DNA of 64,000 nucleotides from Acidimicrobiia bacterium (GCA_947476745.1 CANJRG010000009.1:62001-126000); one strand, 5' to 3'. Positions 38,916-47,627 are shown, counted from the stretch's first letter. Program-made: numbers and translations. The notes: a model not told the origin generated them from the letters alone.

Positions 38916-39361
38916 TCAAGGTCATCCTGCGCGATACGGTGCGCGGTCTGGGCAAGCGGGGCGAGTTGGTCGAGGTGAGCGACGGGTACGCCCGCAACTA
39001 CCTCCTGCCCCAGGGTCTGGCCATGCGTTCGTCGGCGGGTGCCGAGACGCAGGCCGCAACCATGCGTGTTTCCCGGGACATCAAGGATGCGCGTGATCGC
39101 GCCGCCGCCGAGGAAATCGCCAAGCGTCTGGCTCCCACGGTCATCAAGATCGAGGCCCGTGCCGGTGGCGAAGGCCGTCTGTTCGGGTCGGTCTCCGAGG
39201 CCGATGTCGTGGAGGCGGTCTACAACCAGACCGGCCTCGAGATCGACCGTCGCAGCATCGCGATGGAGGAGCCACTCAAGAGCGTCGGCATGCATTCGGT
39301 GTCTGCGCATCTCCACAACGACGTGCAGATCTTCCTGCAGGTCGATGTGGTTGCGCGCTGA
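38912..39361 (+). CDS. rplI: 50S ribosomal protein L9
   Basis: A 149-residue L9: N-terminal domain [20 protein letters not shown] with the RNA-binding segment [16 protein letters not shown], a long connecting helix, and the C-terminal domain ([18 protein letters not shown]). Last gene of the rpsF operon; a strong hairpin follows. Confidence 0.97.
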   Translation: MIKVILRDTVRGLGKRGELVEVSDGYARNYLLPQGLAMRSSAGAETQAATMRVSRDIKDARDRAAAEEIAKRLAPTVIKIEARAGGEGRLFGSVSEADVVEAVYNQTGLEIDRRSIAMEEPLKSVGMHSVSAHLHNDVQIFLQVDVVAR

Positions 39362-39396
39362 CCACGTCCTATGACGCCACCGCTGATGTAGGTGAA

Positions 39397-39422
39397 CTGC
39401 GCCACCCCTTGGGGTGGCGCAG
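39397..39422 (+). terminator. hairpin terminator after rplI
   Basis: CTGCGCCACCCC-TT-GGGGTGGCGCAG is a 12-bp perfect inverted repeat 35 nt after the rplI stop. Only a short T-run (CATTTTCCC) follows, so termination efficiency is uncertain. Confidence 0.75.
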
Positions 39423-39445
39423 TCGCCATTTTCCCTAGCTGTACG

Positions 39446-39512
39446 GTTGTTTACACATCGTTATCCACAATTCAGGACCTGCTCGTACCCAGTTTCCACA
39501 GTGTTATCCACA
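39446..39512 (+). promoter_or_regulatory. DnaA-box cluster upstream of dnaB
   Basis: Two exact TTATCCACA boxes (39461-39469 and 39504-39512) in the same orientation, 43 bp apart, with partial matches TTTACACA just before the first and TTTCCACA at 39493-39500. The interval is AT-rich compared with its surroundings and ends 60 nt before the dnaB start. Binding of DnaA here could regulate dnaB. Confidence 0.7.
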
Positions 39513-39571
39513 GCATTTTCCGGGCTGTCCCCTGGAAACGCACAGCCTGCGTCGCCCAAGGTGTGAGGATC

Positions 39572-40930
39572 ATGGTGCCACCGTCCAACGGTGATCCGGG
39601 CCGGACCTCGGCCCGTGTCACCCCGCACAACCTGCAGGCCGAGGAGTCGTTACTCGGTGCCATGTTGCTGTCGCGCGATGCCATCGCCGCCGCCACCGAG
39701 CTTGTGCGGCCCGAGCACTTCTATAAGCCGGCTCACGCCCATGTCTTCGATGCGATCGCCACGCTGTACAGCGCCGGCGAACCGGCAGACCCGATCACGG
39801 TCGCCGAAGAGCTCAACCGGGCCGGCCTGCTCGACGCCATCGGTGGGCCCGGCACGCTGATCGCCCTGCAGTCCTCGGCCCCGGCGATCTCCAACGCCCG
39901 TCGGCACGGCGAGATCATCGAGGAGTTGGCGTTGCTGCGCTCGATGATCAACACCGCCGGTGAGATCGCCGAGCTCGGCTACTCGCTGCCCGACGACGTG
40001 ACCAAGGCCATCGACCAGGCCGAGTCGATGATCTTCAACCTGGCGCAGCACCGGGTGACGAGCAGCACGGCCTCGGTGCACGAACTGCTCGGTGAGACCC
40101 TGGACCGGCTCGAACAGCTCTACGAGCGCGGCGAGGCGATCACCGGCACACCCACCGGGTACGTCGACCTCGACGAGATCCTGGCCGGGTTGCAGCCCAA
40201 CGCCCTGGTGGTGGTCGGTGCCCGGCCCGCCATGGGCAAGACCAGCTTCGCCCTCGGGATGGCAGCCCACGGGGCGCTCGCCTCCCGCAAGCCGTCGCTG
40301 GTGTTCTCCCTCGAGATGAGCCGACTGGAGATCACCCAGCGTCTGCTGTCCTCGGAGGCCCGGGTGGATGCCACCCGGATGCGGACCGGGAAGCTGTCCG
40401 AGGCCGACTGGGAGAAGCTGGGGCGGGCGGTCGGACCGCTGGCCGAGGCGCCGATCTGGATCGACGACAACCCCAACGTCACGGTCATGGAGATCCGCTC
40501 GAAGGCCCGCAAGCTCAAGTCCCAGGTTGGCGAGCTCGGCATGGTGGTCGTGGACTACATCCAGCTGATGACCGGCCGTTCCGGAGCGGAGTCCCGCCAG
40601 GTGGAGGTGGCCGAGATCAGCCGTGGGCTGAAGATCCTGGCCCGTGAGATCGAAGCCCCGGTCGTGGCGTTGGCGCAGCTCAACCGTGGCCTCGAGCAGC
40701 GGGCCGACAAGCGTCCGATGCTGTCGGACCTGCGAGAGAGCGGGTCGCTCGAACAGGATGCTGACGTCGTGCTGTTCCTGTATCGCGACGAGGTGTACCA
40801 CCACGACACCCAGGACCAGGGCATCGCCGAGGTGATCGTTGCCAAGCACCGGGCCGGGCCCACCGGTACGGTCCGACTGGCCTTCCTCGGTCAGTACACC
40901 AAGTTCGCCAACATGGCCCGCAACCCCTGA
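39572..40930 (+). CDS. dnaB: replicative DNA helicase DnaB
   Basis: A 452-residue RecA-fold hexameric helicase. The N-terminal domain (PHNLQAEESLLGAMLLSRDA) and linker are followed by Walker A GARPAMGKTSFALGMA, Walker B VVVDYIQLM, the LSDLRESGSLEQDADVVLFL segment and the terminal HRAGPTGTVRLAFLGQYTKF. No intein or large insert. It starts at ATG 39572 (GTG 39563 possible). DciA encoded near oriC is the probable loader. The last 84 nt recur at 42913-42996. Confidence 0.96.
   Translation: MVPPSNGDPGRTSARVTPHNLQAEESLLGAMLLSRDAIAAATELVRPEHFYKPAHAHVFDAIATLYSAGEPADPITVAEELNRAGLLDAIGGPGTLIALQSSAPAISNARRHGEIIEELALLRSMINTAGEIAELGYSLPDDVTKAIDQAESMIFNLAQHRVTSSTASVHELLGETLDRLEQLYERGEAITGTPTGYVDLDEILAGLQPNALVVVGARPAMGKTSFALGMAAHGALASRKPSLVFSLEMSRLEITQRLLSSEARVDATRMRTGKLSEADWEKLGRAVGPLAEAPIWIDDNPNVTVMEIRSKARKLKSQVGELGMVVVDYIQLMTGRSGAESRQVEVAEISRGLKILAREIEAPVVALAQLNRGLEQRADKRPMLSDLRESGSLEQDADVVLFLYRDEVYHHDTQDQGIAEVIVAKHRAGPTGTVRLAFLGQYTKFANMARNP
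40847..40930 (+). repeat. dnaB 3' end, copy 1 of an 84-nt direct repeat
   Basis: The last 28 codons of dnaB including the stop. About 71 of 84 positions match the segment at 42913-42996 in the same orientation without gaps. Confidence 0.85.
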
Positions 40931-41223
40931 TCCGGTGTAGGGCGCCATCGAAGTCGAGCAACGGTTCTCGGCGTCGTGCCTGCCGCCAGGATGCCGGTGG
41001 TCGGCGAGGCAACCCACCCGGCGGAAGCCGGATGAGTCGCACCGGGGCCGTGCCGAGCCCGCTGGCGCCCTACATCCGGCGGCACCGGGTCCCGCTCGGT
41101 CGGGCCCGGCCGAGTCGCGTCCCGGCCGAGTTGGGGCCGGGCCGGCCTCGAGCCGGTGGGCAGGGACGCCTCGGCGGTGGGCGGGTAGCCTCCGGCCCGT
41201 CACGGGTGGACTGAGGGGGCGTA
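40931..41223. other. intergenic region after dnaB
   Basis: 293 nt, very GC-rich, with no credible gene. TAGCCT near 41187 may be the -10 for the CoA-transferase gene. No terminator with a T-run is visible after dnaB. Confidence 0.4.
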
Positions 41224-42435
41224 ATGCAGGGGATCTTCGATGGCGTCAAGGTGCTGGACTTCAGCAACGTCCTGTCGGGGCCGTCGGTCACCCGCCTCCT
41301 CGTCGAGTTCGGGGCCGAGGTGGTCAAGGTCGAGCTGCCACCCGCCGGGGACATGTCACGGGGGCTGCCCGCGATGCGTAACGGTCGCTCCGGCTACTTC
41401 GTGCAGCAGAACCGGGGCAAGCAGTGCATCTGCGTCGACGTCAAGGATCCCCGCGGCCGCGAGGTGGTGATGGCGCTCGTCGAGCAGGTCGACGTGTTGG
41501 TGCAGAACTTCAGCCCGGGGGTGATCGAACGCCTCGGCTTCGGCTGGGAAACGGTGTCGGCCCGTAACCCTCGTCTGATTATGTGCTCGATCTCCGCCTT
41601 CGGGACCGAGGGTCCGCTGCGTGACCACCCCGGTTACGACGCCATCGCCCAGGCCTACGGTGGCGTGCTGCACATGAACGGCGAAGCCGACCGGGCGCCA
41701 TCGCTGATGGGCCTGTCACCGGGCGACGTGCTGACCGGGGTGCACGGGTTCGGGGCGGTGGCCGCCGCGCTGTACCACCGCGAGCGCACCGGGCGCGGCC
41801 AGCACGTGGAGATCTCGTTGCTGGGCTGCTACATGACCTGTCACGAGGTGAACGTGCAGGCGTGGTCGATCTCCCAGGGGGCGATGGAACCGTTGCGCAG
41901 CGGCTCCCTGCACCCCTTCGTCGGGGGGTACGGCGTGTTCTCGGTGGCCGACGGGCACGTGATCGTGGCCGCCGCCAACGACCGCCAGTGGGCCGACATG
42001 TGTCTGGCCATGGGCCGGCCGGAGTTCGCCACCGACGAGCGCTACGCGACCAGCGCCGGCCGGGTGGCGCGGCGCGACGAGGTCAACGCCATCATCGCCG
42101 CGTGGCTCGCCACCCAGCCCGACCGCGACACCGCGCTGGCCGCCATGCAGGCCCAGCACGTGCCGGCGGCACCGGTCCTCACCGTCGAGGAGGCGGTCGC
42201 CCATCCGCATCTCCGCGGCACCGGCATCGTGCGCAGCGTGACCGACCCCCGCATCGGTGCGTTCGACATGCCCGGGGTGCCCATCCGCTTCTCGGAGTAC
42301 CCGGAACTGCTCGAGCTGCAGGCCTCGGACCTCGGTGAGGACAACGAGGCGGTGCTCACCTCCGTGGCCGGGCTGAGCCCGGCCGACTACGCCGAGCTGG
42401 TCCGCGCCGGGGTGGTGGTGCAGGCCCGGGCCTGA
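41224..42435 (+). CDS. CaiB/BaiF family (class III) CoA-transferase
   Basis: A 403-residue family III CoA-transferase. N-terminal GIFDGVKVLDFSNVLSGPSV and FGAEVVKVELPPAGD, the catalytic Asp in PGYDAIAQAYGG, and C-terminal VPIRFSEYP are as expected. It moves CoA between acyl groups by a ping-pong mechanism with an Asp-anhydride; substrate is unknown (candidates include formyl-, succinyl- or bile-acid-type acyl-CoA). It stands alone between the two dnaB end copies. The ATG follows TGAGGGGGCGTA. Confidence 0.88.
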   Translation: MQGIFDGVKVLDFSNVLSGPSVTRLLVEFGAEVVKVELPPAGDMSRGLPAMRNGRSGYFVQQNRGKQCICVDVKDPRGREVVMALVEQVDVLVQNFSPGVIERLGFGWETVSARNPRLIMCSISAFGTEGPLRDHPGYDAIAQAYGGVLHMNGEADRAPSLMGLSPGDVLTGVHGFGAVAAALYHRERTGRGQHVEISLLGCYMTCHEVNVQAWSISQGAMEPLRSGSLHPFVGGYGVFSVADGHVIVAAANDRQWADMCLAMGRPEFATDERYATSAGRVARRDEVNAIIAAWLATQPDRDTALAAMQAQHVPAAPVLTVEEAVAHPHLRGTGIVRSVTDPRIGAFDMPGVPIRFSEYPELLELQASDLGEDNEAVLTSVAGLSPADYAELVRAGVVVQARA

Positions 42436-42515
42436 CCCGCGGTCACCGCTAGGTGCCCCAGGCGCCGACGCGCGTCGGCGGCGTCGCGGGCACCGGCCCG
42501 CGGCCGGTGGGGCCG

Positions 42516-42808
42516 TCAGTTCCGTCGGGCGTACTCGATCGACAGCGAGGCGGCGAGGGCGAGCCAGACGACGTAGGGGACCAGCACGGCCCCGGCCCAG
42601 GTTCGCGTCCGCCAGGCGGCGACCACCGCCACCACCGTGATGAGAGCGGCCAGATCAGGCCGAACACGATGTCGGGCGGCTGCCACGCAGGGCGGACCAG
42701 CGACCGGTACCAGGCGTCGCCGCTCGCCACCCACCGTCCCGACCCGGCGGCGTAGACGACCACGAGGGCCGTGCTGACGATGGCGGTGGTGACCGGACCG
42801 ATGCGCAT
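42516..42808 (-). pseudogene. tspO-like pseudogene with internal deletion
   Basis: From the ATG at 42808 the first 55 codons match a TspO/MBR protein (GDAWYRSLVRPAWQPPDIVF, GLIWPL). The frame then breaks near 42640 and similarity resumes in another frame as AAWRTRTWAGAVLVPYVVWL to IEYARRN with stop at 42516. Compared with the intact paralogue at 44073-44543 roughly 60 codons of the middle are missing. The two genes are clearly duplicates: motifs such as AAWRTRTWAGAV are identical. Confidence 0.85.
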
Positions 42809-42912
42809 GGTCCATCGTCCCAGAGCGCCCTGCTCGGGCGGAGGTCGCACCCCTCCCACAGCGGTCGCGGTCGCGTCGCGGGCCCGACGCCGGTGGGGGG
42901 CGGAGCGGTCCG

Positions 42913-42996
42913 CATCGGGCCGGGCCCACGGGAACGGTCCGTTTGGCCTTCCTCGGGCCGTACACCACGTTCGCCGACATGGCGGGTAACGCCTGA
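42913..42996 (+). repeat. dnaB 3'-end remnant, copy 2 of the direct repeat
   Basis: This 84-nt stretch translates as HRAGPTGTVRLAFLG, PYTTFADMAGNA and a stop, aligned without gaps with the last 28 codons of dnaB (40847-40930). About 13 mismatches. Nothing dnaB-like precedes it. Confidence 0.85.
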
Positions 42997-43097
42997 GTTC
43001 CGCTGACTCCGGGCGCGATCGACATCGCCTGCCGCAGGTCTAGTGTGCGTCCACCCCGCTGTCAGCAGGACGAGTCGGACGGACAAGGAGCGCGTTG

Positions 43098-43973
43098 ATG
43101 TCGCTGTCCCGGCGCACGTTCATCGAGGGTGGAGCCGCGGCATGGTTCGCAGCCGGCGTCCTTGCTGCCTGCGGTTCCTCGTCGGACTCGGCCGGGTCCG
43201 ACTCAGCGGCCGGTTCGGTGCCCGCCGTTGGGTCGACGGCGGTGGCCAGCGGGGCGACCGAGGTCGGATTCGATGCCTTCCTCCGCGGCCGCGGCTACAC
43301 GGCGGCGGCGGCAGCCCCGCTGATCACCGGGCTGGCCTTCAACGGCGGGCTCCGCTATGACGACGACGTGCGGGCGCTGAGCGAGCGGACCTATCTGCGC
43401 CAGCCGGTGGCGTGCGTCGAGGACGTCGCCAAGAAGGCGAAACCGGGCACGCTCCCGTTGTTCGACACCATCGGCCTCGACACGAGCACCCCGGCCCTGG
43501 CGAACACGGCGACGGACCTCGTGCTCGAGTACCTGACCAAGGTCGTCGCACTGGACCGGACCCGGCTTCGGGTCACCACGACCGATCATTCGTCGGCGTT
43601 CTTCCCCCGTCTCGCCCAGTGGGGGATCCTGGCCCCGCAGATCCGCCTGCGGCCGTGGGAAGTGGCCGTGAAGGACGGATCGGGTTCGGGGTACTTCGCC
43701 CCGGCCGGCCACCCGGACGCGCCGCAGGTGGCGTCGTACTCGGTCGAGTACGTGATGCCCGACGGTTCGGAGCTCGAGATCGCCGAGGTCACCCACAGCG
43801 ATGGAGCCGGCCGTTCCAGCGGCGGTATCGGGGTCGAACGGGTCGAGATGGCCCGCACCGGGAAGACGCCGCAGTGGGCCGACCGGCTGGCCGAACTCCG
43901 CCGTGTGGTGCAGGACGAGGCCAAGCGGACCGGTGTTGCCATGCCCCCCGGCCTGGCCGCCATCGCCGGCTAG
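43098..43973 (+). CDS. Tat-exported lipoprotein of unknown function
   Basis: A 291-residue protein. The signal peptide has a twin-arginine motif (SRRTFIEGG) and a lipobox ending VLAAC, so it is predicted to be exported folded and lipidated. A Ser/Gly/Ala-rich linker of about 30 residues is followed by a compact domain with TTTDHSSAFFPRLAQWGILA and a late SSGGIGVERVEMARTGK. The latter faintly resembles motif 3 of class II aminoacyl-tRNA synthetases. AAGGAG is 7 nt before the ATG. No family is recognised with confidence. Confidence 0.75.
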   Translation: MSLSRRTFIEGGAAAWFAAGVLAACGSSSDSAGSDSAAGSVPAVGSTAVASGATEVGFDAFLRGRGYTAAAAAPLITGLAFNGGLRYDDDVRALSERTYLRQPVACVEDVAKKAKPGTLPLFDTIGLDTSTPALANTATDLVLEYLTKVVALDRTRLRVTTTDHSSAFFPRLAQWGILAPQIRLRPWEVAVKDGSGSGYFAPAGHPDAPQVASYSVEYVMPDGSELEIAEVTHSDGAGRSSGGIGVERVEMARTGKTPQWADRLAELRRVVQDEAKRTGVAMPPGLAAIAG

Positions 43974-44072
43974 CCGGCACCGGGACGCGCCGCACCGGCC
44001 ATCGTTCTCCGTAGCGGGCCGCACCGCGGGGCTGTGACGATCGACGACGCATGGCCGTCGGTCGCTCGGGTG

Positions 44073-44543
44073 TCAGTTGCGGCGGGCGTAGCCGACCGAC
44101 ACCGACGCCGCGACTGCCAACCACACGGCGTAGGGGATCAGCACCGCCCCGGCCCAGGTCCGGGTCCGCCAGGCCGCGATCACCGCCGGGAGGTTGAGCA
44201 CGGCAGCGAGGATCAGGGCGAGCGCTGCCGGCCACAGGGCATGGCCGACGAAGAACAGGCGGGCCCAACTCAACGCGGCGATGACCGACAGCAGCAGCGC
44301 AACGAGCCAGATCCCGCGGTCGACCGTGGTGCCCCGAAAGGCCACGGCCAGGCCGGCGGCGATCAGCACGGCGAAGTTGTACGGCCAGATGATGCCGATC
44401 ACCACGCTGGGGGGCTGCCACGGAGGGCGGACCAGCGATCGGTACCAGGCATCGCTGCTGGTCACCCACCGCCCCGACAGCACGGCGTAACCGACGACGA
44501 ACAGGGTGCTGAGGGTGGCGGTCGCGATTGTCGAGGGACGCAT
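44073..44543 (-). CDS. TspO/MBR family membrane protein
   Basis: A 156-residue protein with five hydrophobic helices and the TspO signature SSDAWYRSLVRPPWQPPSVV followed by GIIWPY. TspO proteins bind tetrapyrroles and cholesterol-like ligands in membranes. The ATG at 44543 is chosen, because the upstream extension is unlike a membrane protein. A broken paralogue lies 1.3 kb away at 42516-42808; the Tat lipoprotein gene is between them. Confidence 0.88.
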   Translation of the reverse strand: MRPSTIATATLSTLFVVGYAVLSGRWVTSSDAWYRSLVRPPWQPPSVVIGIIWPYNFAVLIAAGLAVAFRGTTVDRGIWLVALLLSVIAALSWARLFFVGHALWPAALALILAAVLNLPAVIAAWRTRTWAGAVLIPYAVWLAVAASVSVGYARRN

Positions 44544-44629
44544 AGGGCATGTTCGCACGGTTGTTCCCACCGTGGCGGGTCGGCCCTCGCCGCCCGGCTC
44601 CGGACCGGACCGCGCCCGCCTGCACGGCC

Positions 44630-44635
44630 TACGAT
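44630..44635 (+). promoter_or_regulatory. -10 element of a leaderless promoter (pncB)
   Basis: TACGAT followed by 8 nt and the ATG at 44644. Confidence 0.45.
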
Positions 44636-44643
44636 GGCCGCCC

Positions 44644-45984
44644 ATGGAGGAGCAGGCAGTTCGGGCATCGGCCTCCTACCCCGTCCCCACTTCCCTGCTG
44701 ACCGACCAGTACGAGCTGACCATGGTCGATGCGGCGCTGCAGTCCGGCGTGGCCCAGCACCGGGCGGTCTTCGAGTGCTTCACCCGCCGCCTGCCACCGG
44801 GTCGTCGGTACGGCGTGGTGGCCGGCACCGATCGGCTCCTCGATGCGATCGAGCAGTTCCGTTTCGGTGAGGCCGAGCTGGCGTGGCTGTCCGAGCAGGC
44901 CTTCCTGCATCCCGGAACCCTGGAGTGGCTCGCGTCCTACCGGTTCCGTGGTGACATCACCGGGTACGCCGAGGGTGAGCTGTACGTCGCAGACTCACCG
45001 ATCCTCACCGTGGCCTCGACCTTTGCCGAGGCCGTGGTACTCGAGACCGTGGTGCTGTCGGTGCTCAACCACGACTGCTCCGTGGCGGCTGCAGGCGCAC
45101 GGATGGTCACCGCCGCTGCCGGTCGTCCCCTGATCGAGGCCGGTAGCCGCCGTACCTCGGAGCAGGCGGCGCCGGCCGCGGCGCGCGCCGCGTACCTCGT
45201 CGGATTCTCGGCCACCTCCAACCTCGAGGCCGGTCGACGCTGGGGGGTCCCGACGGGGGGCACCGCGGCCCATGCGTTCATCCTGGCCCATGCCGACGAG
45301 CGGGCGGCGTTCGCAGCGCAAGTGGCGATGACCGGGCCGTCCACCACGCTGCTGGTCGACACCTTCGACGTCGAGGCGGGCATTCGCAACGCCGTGGCGG
45401 TGGCCGGGACGCAGCTCGGCGCGATCCGCATCGACTCGGGCGATCTGCACGAGATGGCGGGGCGGGCCCGGGCGTTGCTCGACGAGCTCGGCGCAACCGG
45501 AACGCGCATCGTGGTCTCGGGGGACCTCGACGAGTGGAGCATCGAGGAACTGGTGCGCGGCGGTCCCCTGGTCGATCGGATGCTGGTCGGTACCCAGCTG
45601 GTCACCGGGTCCGGCGCGCCGGCAGCGGGCCTGGTGTACAAGCTGGTGGCGATGGCCGACCGGCCCGGTGACGCAGCGCCGCTGCACCCGGTGGCCAAGC
45701 AATCGACCGGCAAGGCGACCCATGGCGGCCGCAAGGTGGCCGGTCGGCGGTTGGATGGCTGTGGGCTGGCAGTGGAGGAGGTCGTGGTGCAGGACGTCCT
45801 GGCCGCTGAACTCGACATGGCCGGGGTGCGGTCCCTGCAGCACCGCTTCGTCCAACGCGGCGAGTCGGTGCTGCGGCCGAGCCTCGCCGACGCACGCGCC
45901 CATCACGCCCGGGTCATGGGGGAGCTGTCCCCCGAGGCGCGGTCGCTGAGCCCGGGGGAGCCCTTCGTGACGGTGCGCAGCTGA
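44644..45984 (+). CDS. pncB: nicotinate phosphoribosyltransferase
   Basis: A 446-residue NAPRTase-family enzyme, converting nicotinate and PRPP to nicotinate mononucleotide in NAD salvage. It starts with LLTDQYELTMVDAALQSG (typical), then FIEAGSRRTSEQAAPAAARA-like substrate loop, LLVDTFDVEAGI, AIRIDSGDLHEMA, and the HPVAKQSTGKATHGGRK segment. Length is typical of the Gram-positive form. The start at 44644 fits a leaderless promoter. Confidence 0.93.
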   Translation: MEEQAVRASASYPVPTSLLTDQYELTMVDAALQSGVAQHRAVFECFTRRLPPGRRYGVVAGTDRLLDAIEQFRFGEAELAWLSEQAFLHPGTLEWLASYRFRGDITGYAEGELYVADSPILTVASTFAEAVVLETVVLSVLNHDCSVAAAGARMVTAAAGRPLIEAGSRRTSEQAAPAAARAAYLVGFSATSNLEAGRRWGVPTGGTAAHAFILAHADERAAFAAQVAMTGPSTTLLVDTFDVEAGIRNAVAVAGTQLGAIRIDSGDLHEMAGRARALLDELGATGTRIVVSGDLDEWSIEELVRGGPLVDRMLVGTQLVTGSGAPAAGLVYKLVAMADRPGDAAPLHPVAKQSTGKATHGGRKVAGRRLDGCGLAVEEVVVQDVLAAELDMAGVRSLQHRFVQRGESVLRPSLADARAHHARVMGELSPEARSLSPGEPFVTVRS

Positions 45985-46017
45985 GCATCCGGATGCGCGG
46001 CGCGCGAAGCTCCCGGC

Positions 46018-46725
46018 ATGGCTCTTCGTCTCCGTCAGGTCGCTCTTGTCGCCCGGGACCTCACCCCCGTCGAGGGTGAGGTCCGATCCGCCCTCGGGGT
46101 GGACCTCTGCTTCCGGGATCCCGGGGTCGGCGAGTTCGGGCTGCACAACGCCCTGTTCCCGCTCGGGGACACGTTCCTCGAGGTCGTCTCCCCGATCCAG
46201 GAGGGTACGACCGCCGGACGTCTGCTCGAACGCCGTGGCGGCAACGGCGGCTACATGGTGTTGGTGCAGACCGACGACCTCGACGAGGCCCGTGCCCGGA
46301 TCGAGCGCACCGGGACCCGCCTGGTGTACACCGCGCAGGGTGCGGCCATTTGCGGGCTGCACGTCCATCCCCGTGACATCGGCGGGGCCATCGTGTCCAT
46401 CGACCAGGCCGAGCCGGCGGAGGACTGGGAATGGGCCGGGCCCAGCTGGCGCGACCACGTGCGGACCGACACCGTGACCACCATGGCCGCCGTGGAGATC
46501 CAGGCCGACGACCCGGCTGCCATGGCTGCCCGCTGGGCCGACGTGATCGGTGGCACGGTCGACGGCTCGGGCACCTGTCTGCGCTTCGAGCGGGGTGAGG
46601 TCCGCTTCGTGCCGGTCGCCGGCGGGCGCGGCGAGGGCGTGTCCGGCGTGGACGTCGTGGCCGCCGATCCGGCGCGGCGCGGTGAGTCCGTCGAGGTGTG
46701 CGGCACCCGGTTCCGCTTCGTCTGA
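46018..46725 (+). CDS. VOC / glyoxalase-like domain protein
   Basis: A 235-residue protein with two beta-alpha-beta-beta-beta units of the vicinal oxygen chelate superfamily: LRQVALVARDLTPVEGEVRS, FPLGDTFLEVVSPIQ, then VEIQADDPAAMAARWADVIG. Members include dioxygenases and isomerases; the metal ligands and substrate are not certain. It follows pncB by 33 nt on the same strand and may be co-transcribed. Confidence 0.8.
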   Translation: MALRLRQVALVARDLTPVEGEVRSALGVDLCFRDPGVGEFGLHNALFPLGDTFLEVVSPIQEGTTAGRLLERRGGNGGYMVLVQTDDLDEARARIERTGTRLVYTAQGAAICGLHVHPRDIGGAIVSIDQAEPAEDWEWAGPSWRDHVRTDTVTTMAAVEIQADDPAAMAARWADVIGGTVDGSGTCLRFERGEVRFVPVAGGRGEGVSGVDVVAADPARRGESVEVCGTRFRFV

Positions 46726-46735
46726 GCGGGTTTCC

Positions 46736-46741
46736 TAGGCT
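46736..46741 (+). promoter_or_regulatory. -10 element of a leaderless promoter
   Basis: TAGGCT followed by 8 nt and the ATG at 46750. Confidence 0.45.
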
Positions 46742-46749
46742 CCCGGCCG

Positions 46750-46962
46750 ATGGGCGAACTCCTGGGGCCTCACTTCCTGCAGTTCCTCCTGCTCGCCCTT
46801 TCCGGCGCGCTGGTGGTCGGCAACGCGCTCGCCCTGGTCCGGCCGCCGGCCGCTCGGGCCGACGGTGAGCTGCCGCAACGGCCGCCGCTGCGGCGAAGTC
46901 TGATCATGATCGGCCTGGGGTCGGTCGTGGTGGCCTGGACCATCGCCTCGCTGCTGAGCTGA
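46750..46962 (+). CDS. small two-helix membrane protein
   Basis: A 70-residue protein with two hydrophobic helices (HFLQFLLLALSGALVVGNAL and LIMIGLGSVVVAWTIASLLS) separated by a Pro/Arg-rich loop. No family recognised. The leaderless-type promoter, GC-rich third codon positions and clean topology support it as a real gene. It converges with the Sco1 gene. Confidence 0.7.
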   Translation: MGELLGPHFLQFLLLALSGALVVGNALALVRPPAARADGELPQRPPLRRSLIMIGLGSVVVAWTIASLLS

Positions 46963-47000
46963 CCCGGTTGCCGGTCGGCGCTCCCGTCACCGGTACGGCG

Positions 47001-47627
47001 TCACCCGGACGCGGCTGCCGCTTCGCCCCGGGCGAGGAGAATGCGCAGGTCGTGGGCCATGGACGCCGCGCTGGTCCCGAAGGGCCACTGGACGAGGACC
47101 CGGCCCTGGTCGTCGACGACGGATGTGGTTGCGGTGTGCTCGACCTCCACCCCGTTCGCGGTGTCGGTGATCGCCGAGTCGGCCAGGAAGGCCTCCTCGG
47201 TACGGGCCAGCGCAGCGGGGTCGGTGGTGCGCAGGGCGACCCGATGGTCCGCGTCGAAGAAGCTGCCGAGGTAGGCGTCGAGGATCTCGGGGGTGTCGCG
47301 CTCCGGGTCGACGGTGACCAGCACCACCGACACCCGGGCGGCATCGGCAGGGGTGAGTTCGCCGAGCGCCACCTTGAGATCGGCCATCGTGGTGGGGCAC
47401 AGGTCCGGACACTGGGTGTAGCCGAAGTAGGCCGCGAGCAGGTGCCCCGGTTCGGCCCTGAAGGTGAACGGCCGGCCGGTCCCGGCCTGCGGCAGTTGCT
47501 GATCGGCGACGACCAACGGTGGCGTGGCGACGGCCCCGTCGAGGGTCTGGCCGTCGTTCGACGGACCGCAGGCGCCCAGGAACAACAACGCCACGGCCAT
47601 GGCCCGGTAGAACCGTCGGTTCGTCAC
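47001..47627 (-). CDS. SCO1/SenC family copper chaperone
   Basis: A 208-residue lipoprotein (signal MAVALLFLGAC after a GTG start at 47627) with a thioredoxin fold. The copper-binding motif is TQCPDLCPTT and the distal His lies in VEHTATTSVVDDQG. Sco1 delivers copper to the CuA site of cytochrome c oxidase on the outer face of the membrane. No oxidase genes are in the window. Confidence 0.9.
   Translation of the reverse strand: MTNRRFYRAMAVALLFLGACGPSNDGQTLDGAVATPPLVVADQQLPQAGTGRPFTFRAEPGHLLAAYFGYTQCPDLCPTTMADLKVALGELTPADAARVSVVLVTVDPERDTPEILDAYLGSFFDADHRVALRTTDPAALARTEEAFLADSAITDTANGVEVEHTATTSVVDDQGRVLVQWPFGTSAASMAHDLRILLARGEAAAASG

Noticed and set aside
42463-42480. 18-nt palindrome CGCCGACG-CG-CGTCGGCG after the CoA-transferase gene
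   Set aside because: No T-run follows and similar GC-rich palindromes arise often at this base composition; not called as a terminator.
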